Positions 35,085 through 47,918 of a stretch of DNA of 64,000 nucleotides are shown here, in pieces. Position 1 is the stretch's first letter. Every line of letters begins with the position of its first letter. This DNA is from Leucaena leucocephala (lineage: Eukaryota > Streptophyta > Magnoliopsida > Fabales > Fabaceae), in NCBI GenBank assembly GCA_037074615.1, contig CM073537.1, forward strand, positions 14,155,989-14,219,988, read 5' to 3'. The notes below the pieces were generated by a model that made no database searches, had not been told where the DNA came from, and saw only the letters and a list, made by a program, of their open reading frames with translations. The translations under genes and the position numbers were made by a program.

Positions 35085-38000
35085 TGTCTTTGATTTTAAA
35101 TGTAATAATTAGTAAAAAGATTTATTTTAGTTCTAAATTCTATTTTAACCTCCTAAATCTATAATGTTTTTTGAATTTTTCTTATTGATTGCACCTAATA
35201 AGTGTATTTTTTATTAAGAGAGTAATATCCAATATAAATGATTAAAAGTAGTACTTTAAAAAAACTAACATCCGTTACTAAATTAATTTTTTTAATCTCT
35301 ATAAATTAATTATCTAGTTTCTATATTTAAAATCGGAGGATTATCAATTTGAATGTAATTTACCAAATTGATTTGTAATTTCTTAAATATTCATGTTGGA
35401 CAAGGTTTAAGGAAAGTTCAGAAAAATTGTTCTTGTTGCATGCGTTCTATCAAAACATGCCACATACTCCCTCTGTCTCTATTATTATTAGGAACTTCTC
35501 AGAAGGAATGAGTAGTCCTTATTACAAGCTACTAAGCGGGGGAATTAATTATATTTTTTGTGCATATTTAAAGTTTGATACAATTTTTTTTTCACTTGTC
35601 AATTTGTAATACATAATTTTAAATATAGATAAATTTATTTTTTTTCATTTTCAAATAAATTTAATAACTTAACCACCTATTTTTTAATTTTAATAAAGTC
35701 GTTAGATTTAGATATGCCTGGATATAAAGAATGATTGATGATGATATATATGATTTAAACTTATGATCATTGAATATAATTGTTTTCAAATTAAATATTC
35801 GGTTGAATTAATATATAAATCTGGTAATTCAATAAGTTTTATTTAAAAGCAAATAAAATAACTTGAAAAATGGTTAATAGAAAAAATAAAAGTCATCATT
35901 TTATGCGAATGAAGAAAGATTGTTTTATGCCCATCGTGATCTAGTCATCCTTAATTATCAATGGGCATGACATGACCCAAAAATATGTAACTTCATGTGA
36001 AACTTATATTTTGCTTTTTATATTTGTAATTTTTTTAATATTTCATATATATACTATCTCCATCCTAAAATGTAAGTCGGGTTTAAGTAACTCCACATAT
36101 GAACCAAGTGAGTTAAATGTGAATAAAGTAAATGATTTTTGTCATAAAAATACATTATTTTATAATATTATCCTTAATAAATTTAAGATAATATTAATTA
36201 TAATGGAGTACCCCTCTTAATTCTTGAGACGATATTTCCCAAATATCATATTTAATTCTACCAAAAGGGTAAATTGGGGAGAATATTAAATACTCTAAAT
36301 ACTCCTTCGTTCTCATTTACTTATCCTCATGAAAAGACACACGAACTAAGACAAAAAAAATGTAAAATCTATGTAGTGTCAAGTATGTGCTATGTGAGAT
36401 TTTTTTTTTCCTTTTCATTCTCCCCCACCTAATGACACACTATTTTAAATATTAACTACCTTCATTTAATGCCTACAGCTAACATGGGTATTATTGAAAC
36501 TATTTACTTGATCTTATTTATAAGGTAAAGAAAAATAATTTTTTTCATCCTAATTGTAAGACATATATCATCAAATTTTTCTTATTAGTTTCCCCATTTA
36601 CCCTCTATTAAATGTTTGTATGTGTTATTAAATTAAAATAGGCATAAAGTATGTATATATACAGTAAAATTGAAAAATCATTAAAATTTTAAATAGAGTT
36701 CTCGAGTTTTAAGATTTTTAAAATTTCAATGAGACATATTAGAAATGACTTATAAATAATATCAGAAGAATATATACTAATTATGCCTTTAAATTTGGAA
36801 TATAACATGTATCTAGGGAAAAAAAATGAAAATTCAAATTAGAAGTAGTAAATAGGGATGTATATATGAAATATGACTTTTATTTTAGAATAAGAGGGAA
36901 AAAAATTAGAAAAAAAAACTTATATTTTAAGTCAGATGGAATAATTTATAAAATATATGACATTAAATAAGAGGCTCATTTATTATTACAAAAAATTTGA
37001 GAAGACTTAATTAAACTTTATGGATATATAATAGAACAGTTCGATCCTATATGCATTATTGGTGGATCATTCAAACCAAACTCTTTAGTGCAAGTTTATA
37101 TCAAATCACTATTAAGGAAAGAAAATGTCGGCTGAAGCACATTATTTTTTCACATGGAATATTCTCATTGCAATCAAATCAAAGTATTAGAAAACAAAAT
37201 ATAATTTCAATTCTGAAGACAAATATTTGATCCAAAATGAAAAAGAAAAAAACAAGTGGAGGACCACAAGGGCACAATGACTGGATCACCTCGGACTTGC
37301 AACAAAACAATGTTATTATCATCATGATTCATGAGATAAAATAAACACACCAATAATTCAAATAAATAAATTAAAAAATAGTCTGACCAATATGTCGATC
37401 ACAATCTATTTCTTCTCTCTCAATCATTTTTTTTGTTTTTTTTATCACTACTACCAACCCCATTTGCACATTTTGCATAACGCAGTCTTCTTTTAAAATT
37501 TATTTTATTATTATCCTGCCATTATGGGGTAGGCTTATTTGCGTGTAACTTATGAGAAGCAAACTGTAATACTGAGATTATGACTGGAAATTTAAAAATT
37601 CACAACATCTTGGAAACAAACTAACATTTCTTAGGATCCTATTAATAGACATGATGCTATAATAATTTATAATATCCCCAAAAAGAAAGGTAAAAGGTAG
37701 AGAGGGAGATAAATATATGGGCAAATCACATCTCATAGTACTTTTAATTATTTAAAAGCCTAATAGCTTTTCTGCTCCTTTTTAATCAACAAAGGTCATT
37801 TGGTTAGTATAAATAAAAATAAGTTAGAACTCCACTTGGGTCCAGTGGAGGAGTCCACTTCTTTTTAGGTAATGTTTGGTAGGATTGAGTTATTTTTTAA
37901 ATAAACGTCAAATATTTAGATATATTTATTTAACGGTGAACATAATAATCGTTAAATAAGTCCTTATTCAATCCTTGCATTAAAGTACTTGATATTTTTT

Positions 38001-38660
38001 TGTTTAATGGATATGTATGAAGCATCAAAATAAGCTTTGATTCTATAGTAGCGGAGAAGAGAATCTTATTGAAAGATGATTTTTAGGTTAAAAATTTGTT
38101 TGGTTTGAAGGGGGGGGGGAATCATGGATGTTTTTTCCTTTTTGCATTGGAAAATTGGTGTGAAATAATCAAGAAAAGAAGAAAGGGTCAAATTGGCTAA
38201 ATTACATGAATGTCCATTATTAAAACACCTAAGTCAAGTCTTCAAATTTATGGGCATCATTTCATTATCAAATCTAAGGCTAATATTTTCAAGACAATTA
38301 ACGTTTAAATATTTAAAAAATAATACTCATTTTTAAAAATTTTCAAGTTAGGAAACTTTAGATTAAGAATAGAGAATATATTCAAAATATATTTGTATAA
38401 CTTATATGATAAAATTGGTAATATATCTTTTGTTCTTGATAGGAGCTAGGGAGCACATCCCCTTTATCAATTCTTTGGTGTGTGTGTGTGTATTATATTA
38501 TATAGTAATATGTAACAAATATAACAAGATAAGAATTATTTCTCTGTCCTTTCTTGAAATTTCTTTCATACACACCAAATATGGCCTTAACTACGTACAA
38601 ACAAGGGTAATATTAGGAATACAAAAAATCACATTGGGATATTATTAAACTTGACAATTA
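35085..38660. other. Long AT-rich stretch without genes
   Basis: No supported coding region. Single Stowaway-like end motifs occur near 35466 (TACTCCCTCTGTCTC) and 36300 (TACTCCTTCGTTCTC) without a convincing partner. A (GT)n run lies at 38476-38490 and a G run of nine at about 38110-38119. Reading frames of 60-82 residues here are AT-rich artefacts. Confidence 0.5.
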
Positions 38661-38663
38661 ATA

Positions 38664-39092
38664 CTTCCTCTATTTCTTACTATAAAAATTAATTGACTTT
38701 TTTTGTATAGATTAAAAAAATTAAATAAATTAATTAATTATGACTAAATTTAACCCCTTAAGATGAATTTATAGTATATAATTCTTAATCTACCTAAATT
38801 AGTCAATTGACGTTTATATTACCCCTCTAGTTTTAAATATAAGAGTTAGATAGAGAGTCTACTTTGATCCTAAATAATCCACTTTGTCTTCTAAAATTAT
38901 AATTTCTCCAAAAGTAGCCTTATATGATTGTACATATTAAAGATTTTTTTATAAAAGGTAATTCAAATACACATGATTAAAGGGAGTGTTCTAGAGAAAC
39001 TAACACACAAAGATTATAAATAACTAAGTTAACTAATTTTTTTAATCTATCTAAATTAGTTAAGTAAATCTTATATTAAGGACAGAAAGTAA
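38664..39092. mobile_element. Two adjacent Stowaway-like MITEs
   Basis: The first runs about 38664-38820, from CTTCCTCTATTTCTTACTA to a right end containing CAATTGACGTTTATATTA. The second runs about 38821-39090, from CCCTCTAGTTTTAAATATAAG to a right end whose complement is CTTTCTGTCCTTAATATAAG. Both are flanked by TA. They abut or share a border. Confidence 0.6.
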
Positions 39093-39165
39093 TAGTTATA
39101 ATTAACTAATTTATTTAATTTTTTTAAGTAATAGTTATAATTAACTAATTTATTTAATTTTTTTA
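39088..39165. repeat. Perfect 39 bp tandem duplication
   Basis: Two head-to-tail copies of a 39 bp unit starting AGTAATAGTTATAATTAAC (39088-39126 and 39127-39165) look identical by eye, so this is a recent slippage event. It starts at the right edge of the Stowaway-like element. Confidence 0.85.
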
Positions 39166-39299
39166 ATATATCTAAAAAAGTCAACTAATTCTTAAATTAA
39201 GGAACATGATACTTTATTTAATCAGATAGTAAATAGTTGTATAAAAAATTAGTAAGACCACATTGTATTATAAATTATACTCGTCACTTTTTTCACTAT

Positions 39300-40040
39300 G
39301 TGTAAACAATATTTATTATAAATTAAAATGCTAATTAGTGTATTGCTTCCGCGTTTTCTAAATCGTTGGATATTGTAATCAAATTGTGTAATATCTTCTA
39401 GATAGTGTGGTTTGTGTGATCCTACAAGTATGGGACTTCCTCACATGAGAAATCACTCAAATAATCCACAAATATGGGGCCTATTGACTTGACATATAAC
39501 TATTATAAATAAAAAAATATTTTAAAAAATTAATATAATGTAATATAGCACAAAACTTAAGGCAGTGTATATCCGCAAAGGGTCTTGCCATTGAGAGCCT
39601 TCTTCATTAATTCTCCATTTACTCAAAATGATGTAGTTTTAGTTCTGAACATATATAAGTAACGAATCTTCATTAAGTAGGCTCAAATTTTTTAATATAA
39701 AACTATCAAAATCATGTTAAGAATTAAAATTATGTAGTTTTGATTACATGGATGGTCAATAGAGAGGCCACTCACCGGCGAATAACCATCAAATCCTCCT
39801 ACTATTCATAAGCTATCTTGCAAAGAAATTATATATTAATTGATCATGCTTTATATTTTATATTAATAGTACAAACTGTTCTTGCCTTTCTTTTTTCTAA
39901 ATTACAAAGGTATGTGCTAACTATCAGAGGTTATAAGCAGATAAAATCCGCGACTTCCAATTTATTGATGAGCTAATTCAATGTTGCTAGACTAAAAGGC
40001 TTTTGGCAAATAGTACAAACTATTCATATCACATTAAACT
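39300..40040. other. Gene-free stretch
   Basis: AT-rich with no coding likeness and no element I can delimit. Confidence 0.45.
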
Positions 40041-40062
40041 CAATCAATTTGCATATATATAA

Positions 40063-40279
40063 GCGTGTTCGATTCCTAGAAAGTACCACTTTGTTGTGAT
40101 TTCAGTCACGGTACTTGGGGAGGCATCTTAGCTCCTGGGTGCCTAGGTTTACGCCTGAAGGTAATAAGCGGCTCGCCTGCCGACATTGATATGGCTTAAG
40201 AGGAAGGGAGATTTTACCCTGCCCTTGGATCGTGAATGAGTTTAACCCATTTCTAAAAATTCTTGTACCAAAAAAAAAA
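40063..40279 (+). mobile_element. 5'-truncated SINE (same family as at 49.8 and 50.8 kb)
   Basis: The body starts at the B-box GTGTTCGATTCC and continues with GTACCACTTTGTTGTG, GTGCCTAGGTTTACGCCTG and GGCTCGCCTG. It ends in TTCTTGTACC plus an A tail. A 16 bp duplication ATTTGCATATATATAA flanks it (40047-40062 and 40280-40295), which proves target-primed insertion and places the truncation just upstream of the B box. Confidence 0.88.
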
Positions 40280-40299
40280 ATTTGCATATATATAAATAT

Positions 40300-41737
40300 A
40301 TATAGACACACACACTTGTAACTATTTGATATTAATTAATCAAAATATAATGCAACACTCAATCCATTGATATAATTAATTAACACACTAATCCACAATA
40401 TTCACAATTAATTATATTAAATTTGCAACAAAAACTTAATATGCTTCACTAAGTGAATTCTTGCATTTTTTTTAATTATAGCCACTTCTCCACATGATGG
40501 GAACCCAACAGAAGCACTTTTATTGACAATTGTACGCTAAGCCAATTAAGCACATCTTCTATTTTTGTCATCTTTTGTGGGTTTTTCAACACCGTTTGCT
40601 TCCACTTTCACATATTACTTTTATTATATTAATAATGATATAATAATATATTGATGTAAGTGCTATATATTGCCAAGTGACAAAATATTGAGGAAACTGT
40701 CAACAAGGCCAACATGGTGGATCCATTTGGAGGAGAAAAATGCTTGCATGTTGTATAAATGATAAGATTTTTGTAGTATTTTATATAGATGATCCAGAAA
40801 CTAGGGTTTCTCTTTTATATAGATTATTAATAAAAGAGAACAAGTTTTGGAAGACAAAATAATAAAGAAAAGAGCATTCACTTGTTAATGCATGTCTTTT
40901 TACATCTTTGTAGTATTCTATATATAGATCACCTAGAGGCTAGGCTTTTTCCTTTTATAGATTAATATAAAAAAGAGAACAGGTTTTGGGGAACAATCTG
41001 GGGATTGTGATATGAATGCAATTTGTTTTTTTTTTTAAATAAAGCATTCACACTTGCTAATGCATATCTTTTTCTTTCCTTTTATTTTTTTTTTTAAATT
41101 TTTGGATAATATCAACTTGTTTGTCAAAAATCACTTTGAGTTCTAACTAACAATTTGAATCTATCTTGGCCGAACCATATAAGGATAAGCTCTCCCATTG
41201 TTAATTTCAGCAATTTTTTATATAAAAGACTTGAAGTTGAGACTGTTTAATGAAAATAAGTGCTAAACAACTTGAACCAACTATTGCTAATTTGATAATG
41301 CAGGTCTTTGTATTATTTGGAATTGAAGAAATATAGACAACCATTCCGACTTCTTAGGGTTGGCTGGCTTCAATTATTATGATAAGAAACGTTGAAAAGT
41401 TATCCTCTTAGACCTAAACGTAGATCTAATTAGAGTAAATTTTATTAAATATAATATCCTAATTTATTTTATCTCTTATATTTATATATTTTTAAACTAA
41501 TTTATCAATTCATAAATTAATATATAATTTAATATTATATAAAGGTATTTTAAAAAAATTATATTACATTTTATTTTAATTAATTTAATTTTATTAACTC
41601 TCACAAATTAATTAAATAATTTTTATATTAAAAATCGAAAGAAGTATTGGGTTTTGACGGATTTAAATCTAGATAGATTACTGTGTATGTGTGTGTAAAA
41701 CTCTCGTAAAGATACTTTTCTCCGTACATAATACTTA
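40300..41737. other. Gene-free stretch with an internal repeat
   Basis: AT-rich. Segments near 40740-40870 and 40890-41060 resemble each other (GTAGTATTTTATATAGAT, then AGGGTTTCTCTTTTATATAG versus AGGCTTTTTCCTTTTATAG, then AGAGAACAAGTTTTGG). This indicates an old tandem duplication of about 150-170 bp. No gene. Confidence 0.5.
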
Positions 41738-42316
41738 GTGCCTGTTTGTCACCTCGGTTTGAGAATCAATTATGGAGCAAAACCTCGGTTTGGAAAATTT
41801 TCACACAAACAGCAATTTTTGTTGAGAATTGATTTTGGACAAAACCTCGGTTTGAAACCTAGGTTTTGAATAAGCTACTGAAAATAGCTTTTTCTTTGAA
41901 ACCTAGGTTTTGGATTATCCAATTACTATTATACCCTTACTTTTTTTACATCATCTCTCCTCTCTATTATCTCTCCTCTCTCTTCTCTCCTCCCTATTAT
42001 CTCTTCTCTCTCTTCTCTTATCTCTCTTTTTCTCTCTCTCCTCTCCTCTCTTATCTCTCTTTTTCTCTCTCCTCTCTCCTCTCTACACTCTCTTCTCTCT
42101 CCTCTTTCTTCTCTATCATCTTTCATCTCTCTTACTTTTAATCATATCATACCCTTTTTAGTAATTTACCAATATAAAAAGTGATTCTACTACTAATCAT
42201 CCAAACATCTTTATTCCCAAAATCTATTCTTCCCAAAATCTATTATAACTAAAATCTATTCTCCAAAATCTATTCTTCCCATAATCTATTATCCAAAAGC
42301 TAATCCAAACACACCC
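41738..42316. mobile_element. Tourist-like (PIF/Harbinger) MITE with a CT-rich core
   Basis: The left end is GTGCCTGTTTGTC and the complement of the right end is GGGTGTGTTTGGATTAGC. Both are flanked by TTA (41735-41737 and 42317-42319), the duplication made by PIF/Harbinger transposases. The core at 41940-42140 is a polypyrimidine tract of CTCTCTCCTCT units. Reading frames through the tract are artefacts. Confidence 0.8.
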
Positions 42317-42319
42317 TTA

Positions 42320-43221
42320 TATGCATTAGTCAATATAAGTATTGTGCATCGATTCTTTTTTAATCAGATGTAAGATCATAAGTATTTTTTTTATATATAT
42401 ACAAAAAATTAGGTGAGTTATTTAAGGTCATAAGTTAATTTATTAATATTTATAGGTTCACATAATTTTTAATTAGATTCTTTTATTTTTATTGGATCTT
42501 TAAAATTTCCTCAGTTATATATGCATTAGGCAATATGCTCATAATCTATTAATTAGAGTTGATGCATATGGTGATTAAGCCATATGTAAATTTTCACAAA
42601 ATAAAACATAAAAAAAATTAAAATAAAATGATGGAACAAAATTTATTTATCATAAAAAAAAAAAAGAATTATTATGCTCATTACTATCTCCCTTCATCTA
42701 TGTTGATTGGGATTTTATTTAAATACATGTGACAATATTAATTCAAGTGTATATTAAGCAAGAGTCAAGTCATTATTTACTAACGGGATTTCTCTTATAA
42801 ATTATGAATATAGAGACAAATAATTTCAATAAAAAAAAACTATAAAGATCCAATAAAATGGGAGAAAATTACAAGATCTAGTTAAAAATTGGGTGAAATT
42901 ATAGAGACTTGTATTTTAATTTTCTCATATCTTAATTAAGTGAAAAAAATGAGGAGCCATTTTTTATAAATTAAAAAGACAAATATTATTAAGAGTAAAC
43001 GGACAGAAATGTAAATTAGAAAAGGAATCTAAAATAGTAGTATTAATAGAAACTACAATAAAAGCCTTCAGCATATTAAGAATATCTTACAGACCGTTCC
43101 TTTCTTGAGAGAGAGAGTCAAGTGATGAAAGAGCAATAAAGGGCTTTTTGATGCAGATAACATTGTTGAGCATGTTCGATTCTGACATCTGAAGCTCCAA
43201 CGGAAAATCCAACTCAAACAT
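42320..43221. other. Gene-free stretch
   Basis: AT-rich sequence. One segment at 43085-43200 is less AT-rich and mostly open on the minus strand for about 30 codons, but I recognise no family in it. Confidence 0.4.
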
Positions 43222-43287
43222 CACTGCTATGAAATAAACTTTCTAAACTTTATTTTTAAATTAATTTTTGTGAAAATAGTATAAAAA

Positions 43288-43608
43288 AATAAGCGGTGAT
43301 ATTTTTATAAATAAGAGTAAAATATTTACACCTGATATACAGATAACCGGTATAAAAGAAATGAGCGGTGATATTTTTATAAATAAAGATAAAATATTTA
43401 TACCTGATGTACACATGACCGATGTAAAAGAAATAAGTAATGATATTTTTATAAATAAGGGTAAAATATTTACACCTAATGTATATATCACCGGTGTAAA
43501 AAAAATAAGAGGTGATATTTTTGTAAATAATGATAAAATATTTACACCTGATGTATACATAACCGGTGTAAAAGAAATGAGCGGTATCATTTTTGTAAAT
43601 AAGAAGAC
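43288..43608. repeat. 72 bp tandem array, four and a half units
   Basis: Units start at 43288, 43359, 43431, 43503 and 43575 (partial). Each holds AGCGGTGATATTTTT, ATAAAATATTTACACC and ACCGGTGTAAAAG. Because 72 is a multiple of three and the unit lacks stops, both strands stay open (83 codons plus, 109 codons minus), giving an apparent 24-residue protein repeat such as GDIFINKDKIFTPDVYITGV. I read it as transposase-binding repeats rather than a gene. Confidence 0.85.
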
Positions 43609-43739
43609 CTAGATATGCGATGACCCATACATGTGCTCTTCATTCTCTATTGTTGAAATCTGTTGTTCTCGCCTTTAAAGCTCACCAAAGAAGAAGACTC
43701 ATATCTACGATAGTGAGTGCCTTTTTTTTGTTTCTTTCT

Positions 43740-44037
43740 TTCTGGATTTTGTTTAAATATATTTCTGTTCACTTTTGACTAGGCAAGTCAGAGGGATTGT
43801 GACGACGTTTCTATGATGTCTTCAATTAGGTGACGACATTTGTAGATTTTTGTTTCTGGGTATATATTTGGGTTTCTGTTTCATTCATTTCTAGGTTTTA
43901 TTTAAATATATTTCTGTTTGCTTTTGAGCAGGTAACTCAAAGGAATTATGACGATGTTTTTGTGATGTCTTCAATTAGATGACGACGTTTATGGTTTTTT
44001 ATTTTTGTATATATATCTAAGTTTTTGTTTCTTTTGT
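43740..44037. repeat. 149 bp tandem duplication
   Basis: Units at about 43740-43888 and 43889-44037 share TTTAAATATATTTCTGTT, a splice-acceptor-like polypyrimidine/AG, GATGTCTTCAATTAG and GATGACGACGTTT-like sequence. They may derive from a leader exon and its intron in the parent CACTA element. Confidence 0.75.
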
Positions 44038-44429
44038 TTATGGGTTCTCTGACTTTTTCTTTCTTTCTCTTTTTTGTTCTCTGTTTGCGTTTTACAGGTA
44101 CCTATTCTTCTTCATTATTCTCCTCCTCCTTCGAATTTGTGATGAAGAAGAAAATAATTTTGGTGCTTTAATGGGGAAACTGGTTTAGAAACTTCTCTAA
44201 TTTAAACATAAAGTTTTTCGATTCTGAATTTTTTTTTATTTTTATATTACTTTTTAAACCGGTTGTATGGAATAACTGATTTAAAAAAGCTAATTTTTTA
44301 CACCGGACGTATACAACCGGTGTAGAATATCAAACTTTTTACACTGGTTATTTTTACACCGGACCAAAGTCTAATATAAAAACATATTTTTAATCGGTTT
44401 AAAAAACTTATTTTCTAAGCGTGGATTAT

Positions 44430-46575
44430 TTGAAAAGCCATGAATCGACGATATTTGAAGTAATGCAAAGTAATTAATTTCCTCTAAGAGAATATAACCA
44501 TGATAATAAGAAGCCATATTCCTCACAATCATATTCCTTTCGCCACATCTGAAAAGAAAAGGCCAAGAAATAAAATTGACTAAACCAGCAATTTCTTTTA
44601 CAATTGTTGCTTGCTAAAGCAAATCTTTGTAATTGAAGAAATGCTAGACAACCATGCCCATCAATTATTGTAATTTCTTTTTCAATTATTGTAATATGAA
44701 AAAAGTGAAACTTTCCTCACAATCATCATTCTTTTAGAAATCATGGGGATTCATCAAGTACTCATTTATGTATTTGATCATTTGATGTGATGCTGTATGC
44801 ATGTATCATAATCTACCATAAACACAAGTAATGTGTGGTAATATTTGCATGGTTCATTTATTTTTGTTCAATAAATTTTGCAACAATTTGAGAATACATA
44901 GAGTCAATAACGTGGATAGTGACAAACATTAATATTTTTCTTTTGGTGGAATGGAGCAAATATTAATATTTTTAGTTTGGATTGAAAACAATGGTTTTAA
45001 ATTAAGTCCCCAACTGAAAACTCTAGTTTTAATTTAGTGATGGCATAAAAAAAAGAAAGAAGTAGAATTAATATTTGAAGATTTGGAAATTAATGAAAGA
45101 TTTGAAGAAAATTCAAGATTTGAAAAATGTTTTTGGTATATTTACTTTATTTCAATAATATTTTTAATAAATGCAATCTTTTTATATCTTTATAATATTC
45201 TAGAAAATTTGCATTTAATTCTAGGATTAACATGAAGATTCTATAAATAGGCATTTAACATATCTTACTTTTTTTTTATTTAGTGAAGAGTATTCCCTAC
45301 TTTTCTAAAATTAGAGTATAATAAGTTTTTATCTTCCCCAGTAAATATAGTTTTTAAAATTTAAATTTATGTACGAAAGTGACATTACTTATCACTTCAA
45401 CTAAGTTATATGTCTTACTTTATACATATCGAATTATCAATTGAATAAAATTGATATTAGGGTATTTTTCTCCTTTTCTTGAGTTTGTTATTTTTCCACT
45501 CTATTTGTTTGTTTCCCCTTCCTTTCTCTTCTTCCCTCCCCTCTTTTCTCTTCTCTCCCCTTCCCCTTCCCCTTCCCCTTCCCCTTCTACATTAGTCATT
45601 TTATATATATGAATTTTTTTTTTATGTTTGAAATTTTTTTTATGTTTGAATTTTTTTTTATGTTCCTTTTTATATGTTAATTTAATTATGTATGCTGTTG
45701 GAACTTAAATATACCCTAAATATAGAAACTAAATAACAAATATAATATTAAGAATATTAAGGAAATTGATGAAATAATTATTTAGAAAAAATATGTGTTA
45801 ATTTTAAAAAAATAACCTTCTAATCATTTCATTAGAAACTGTAATATTGATAAAAATTCACTTTACGTATGCAATCAATTAATAGAGGATAGTTTTAAAA
45901 AATATTATAAATTTGTATGATAAAATTAATTAAAATCTTACACCTTCTTAACTTAGAATATAAAAAATTTCTAGTTTCTCTTAACAAGTATAATATTTTT
46001 ATTTATTATTTTAACCAATAGTTTATTAATTATTAAATTTTTATATTTAAAATTAATATAAATCTCTTAACTAATTTTATATTTAACATAAAAATATATA
46101 TACGCTCACACACACGTATGCACAAGCTTCATACGTGTATATCAAGATATTAACAATTAACATATCTTACATATCATATTAGACGGTGATTATTGGTTTC
46201 GTTACAACATGTGAGATCCACCGAACTACGGATTGATTCGCCGCGTCTATTCTCTCTTTCCCTTTCATCATGCACATTATAATATTCTCAAGCAAACTTT
46301 AGTTATTAAGATTAAACGAAGATACTAGTCAATATTTAATTAATTTAATTAAATTAAAAAAATTAATTAATATGATATAGTTTTTTTAAAATATCTTAAT
46401 CATCTTTTTTTAATTCTCTCTTCCTCAATGATAAAAATAAAAAATAACTCTTATATTTAGGACTAATATTAATTTTTTAATTAAATTTTATATTAAAGAA
46501 TAGAAGAATAATTCAGATGTTTGAAACCCCTCTCAAAGCACCCATAGAAAAGATAAACCTTAAAATAAATCAAAT
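44430..46575. other. Gene-free stretch with a (CCCCTT)n microsatellite
   Basis: AT-rich, no coding likeness. A hexanucleotide repeat CCCCTT, five to six units, lies at about 45557-45587 within a longer pyrimidine tract (45510-45590). A triple repeat of TTTTTTTATGTTTGAA is at about 45610-45665. Confidence 0.55.
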
Positions 46576-46577
46576 TA

Positions 46578-46779
46578 TCCTCCTCCCGTCTTAAAATAAT
46601 TGTCACTTTGGGTGTGTGTATACATATTAAGAAAGTTAATAAATAGCTTAAATTTTAACAAAAATATAAATGTTATATTAATAGAATACTATTCTCACTT
46701 ACTCAAGGGTAAAATTGTAAAAAAATAATTAATGATTTGTTGAAAAGCCTAAAATAACAATTATTTTGAATGAAGGGAA
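46578..46779. mobile_element. Stowaway-like MITE
   Basis: The left end TCCTCCTCCCGTCTTAAAAT and the complement of the right end TTCCCTTCATTCAAAATAAT match over about 30 bp, including AATAATTGT. TA flanks both sides (46576-46577 and 46780-46781). Length about 202 bp. Confidence 0.7.
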
Positions 46780-46789
46780 TAATTTAAAA

Positions 46790-47403
46790 GGAAAGGCTCC
46801 TAAAAAAGGGGAGTGGCTTCCCTCTGGTGCCCCTTGCGTCCGCTGCCCTCTTCTATCCAAAACTACACTGTTTTAGATGTAAAATGGTGGGTGTTGAACA
46901 ATTTTTTTCTTTAAAAAAATAAAAATAACATATAATATGTTGAAATATTTTTTTCAATAGTAATCATTATTTAAAATAATTTTTCATCCACTCGACATCC
47001 TAAAATATTTTTTCAATAGCACTCAAAACCTATTATTTATCATCATAAAATATTTGTCCAGTAGCACATAATATTATAAATTATTTAAAAAAAAAAAAGT
47101 TAAGATGAAAGGGATTTGATATATACTTTAGATAATATAAAAAATTCAAACTTTGTAAATGAGAAAAACATATTAAAAGAACATCTTTGTATTTAGAAAT
47201 AATTATATATTTAGATCCAATAATAATTAAAGTTAGATTACTTTTATTTCGAACCTTCTCATTTTTGACAAAAGTTATTTATTTTTAAACATTTCCTTTT
47301 GTTCCAGTCAATTTTAGAAAAATTAAATTCATTGTTGTTTAAGAAAGACAAATTATTTTTAAGATATATGGACCGTTTTAAATCAACTAAACAAGTAGCT
47401 TAT
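46790..47403. other. Gene-free stretch
   Basis: AT-rich. Contains two or three diverged copies of a CATCCTAAAATATTTTTTCAATAGCAC-like unit at 46940-47075, related to the repeat at 12.6 kb. Confidence 0.45.
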
Positions 47404-47918
47404 GGGCCTGTTTGGATAGGATTTTAAAAAAGTATATATGAAAAAAAAGGGCTTATGAACAACTTATAGAAAAGGGTTTTTAGAGAAAAGTTTATGGAAA
47501 AAAGTGGTTTTGAATAAATAGGTGTTTGGATAGTTATTTTTAGAATGACTTTTTATGGTGGTAAATTACCAAAAAGGATATGATTTGATTTAAAGTAAGA
47601 GAGAGGAGAGAGGGTAGAGGATAGAGGAGAGAGGGTGTAAGAAAAAGTAGAGATAAAAGAAGAGAGAGGAGAGAGGAGAGGGGTAGGGATGAGAGAGGAG
47701 AGAGGGTGTAAGAAAAAGTAGGGGTAATATAGTAATTTGATAGTCCATAAGCTCTTTTACTGTTGAAAAAGCTATTTTAAATAGCTTATTCAAAACCATA
47801 GTTTTGCCTAAAAGCACTTATGGACAAATAAGCCTGTTTGTTTTGAAATTTTCCTAAACCAAGGTTTTGCCCAAAAGGGCTTCTAAAACCTTAGTTTGGA
47901 ACCTTTCCAAACACACCC
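47404..47918. mobile_element. GGGCCTGTTTGG-type MITE with GA-rich core
   Basis: The left end is GGGCCTGTTTGGATAGG. The complement of the right end is GGGTGTGTTTGGAAAGG. TAT flanks both sides (47401-47403, 47919-47921). The core at 47595-47725 is a GAGAGGAGA tract. Same family as 41.7, 51.3 and 63.7 kb, lying opposite to the 51.3 kb copy. Confidence 0.8.

Larger units (their letters stand above)
43222..44423. mobile_element. Non-autonomous CACTA element, 1.2 kb
   Basis: The left end is CACTGCTATGAAATAAAC. The complement of the right end is CACGCTTAGAAAATAAG, then TTTTTTAAAC on both sides. The flanks are CAT and GAT. ACCGGTGTAAA and its complement recur near both ends. No transposase is present. 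It carries a 72 bp repeat array at the left and a 149 bp duplication in the middle. Related to the CACTA end at 21261. Confidence 0.75.

Noticed and set aside
41929..42161. Open frames rich in Glu/Arg or Ser/Leu on both strands
   Set aside because: They are translations of the CT/GA tract inside a MITE.
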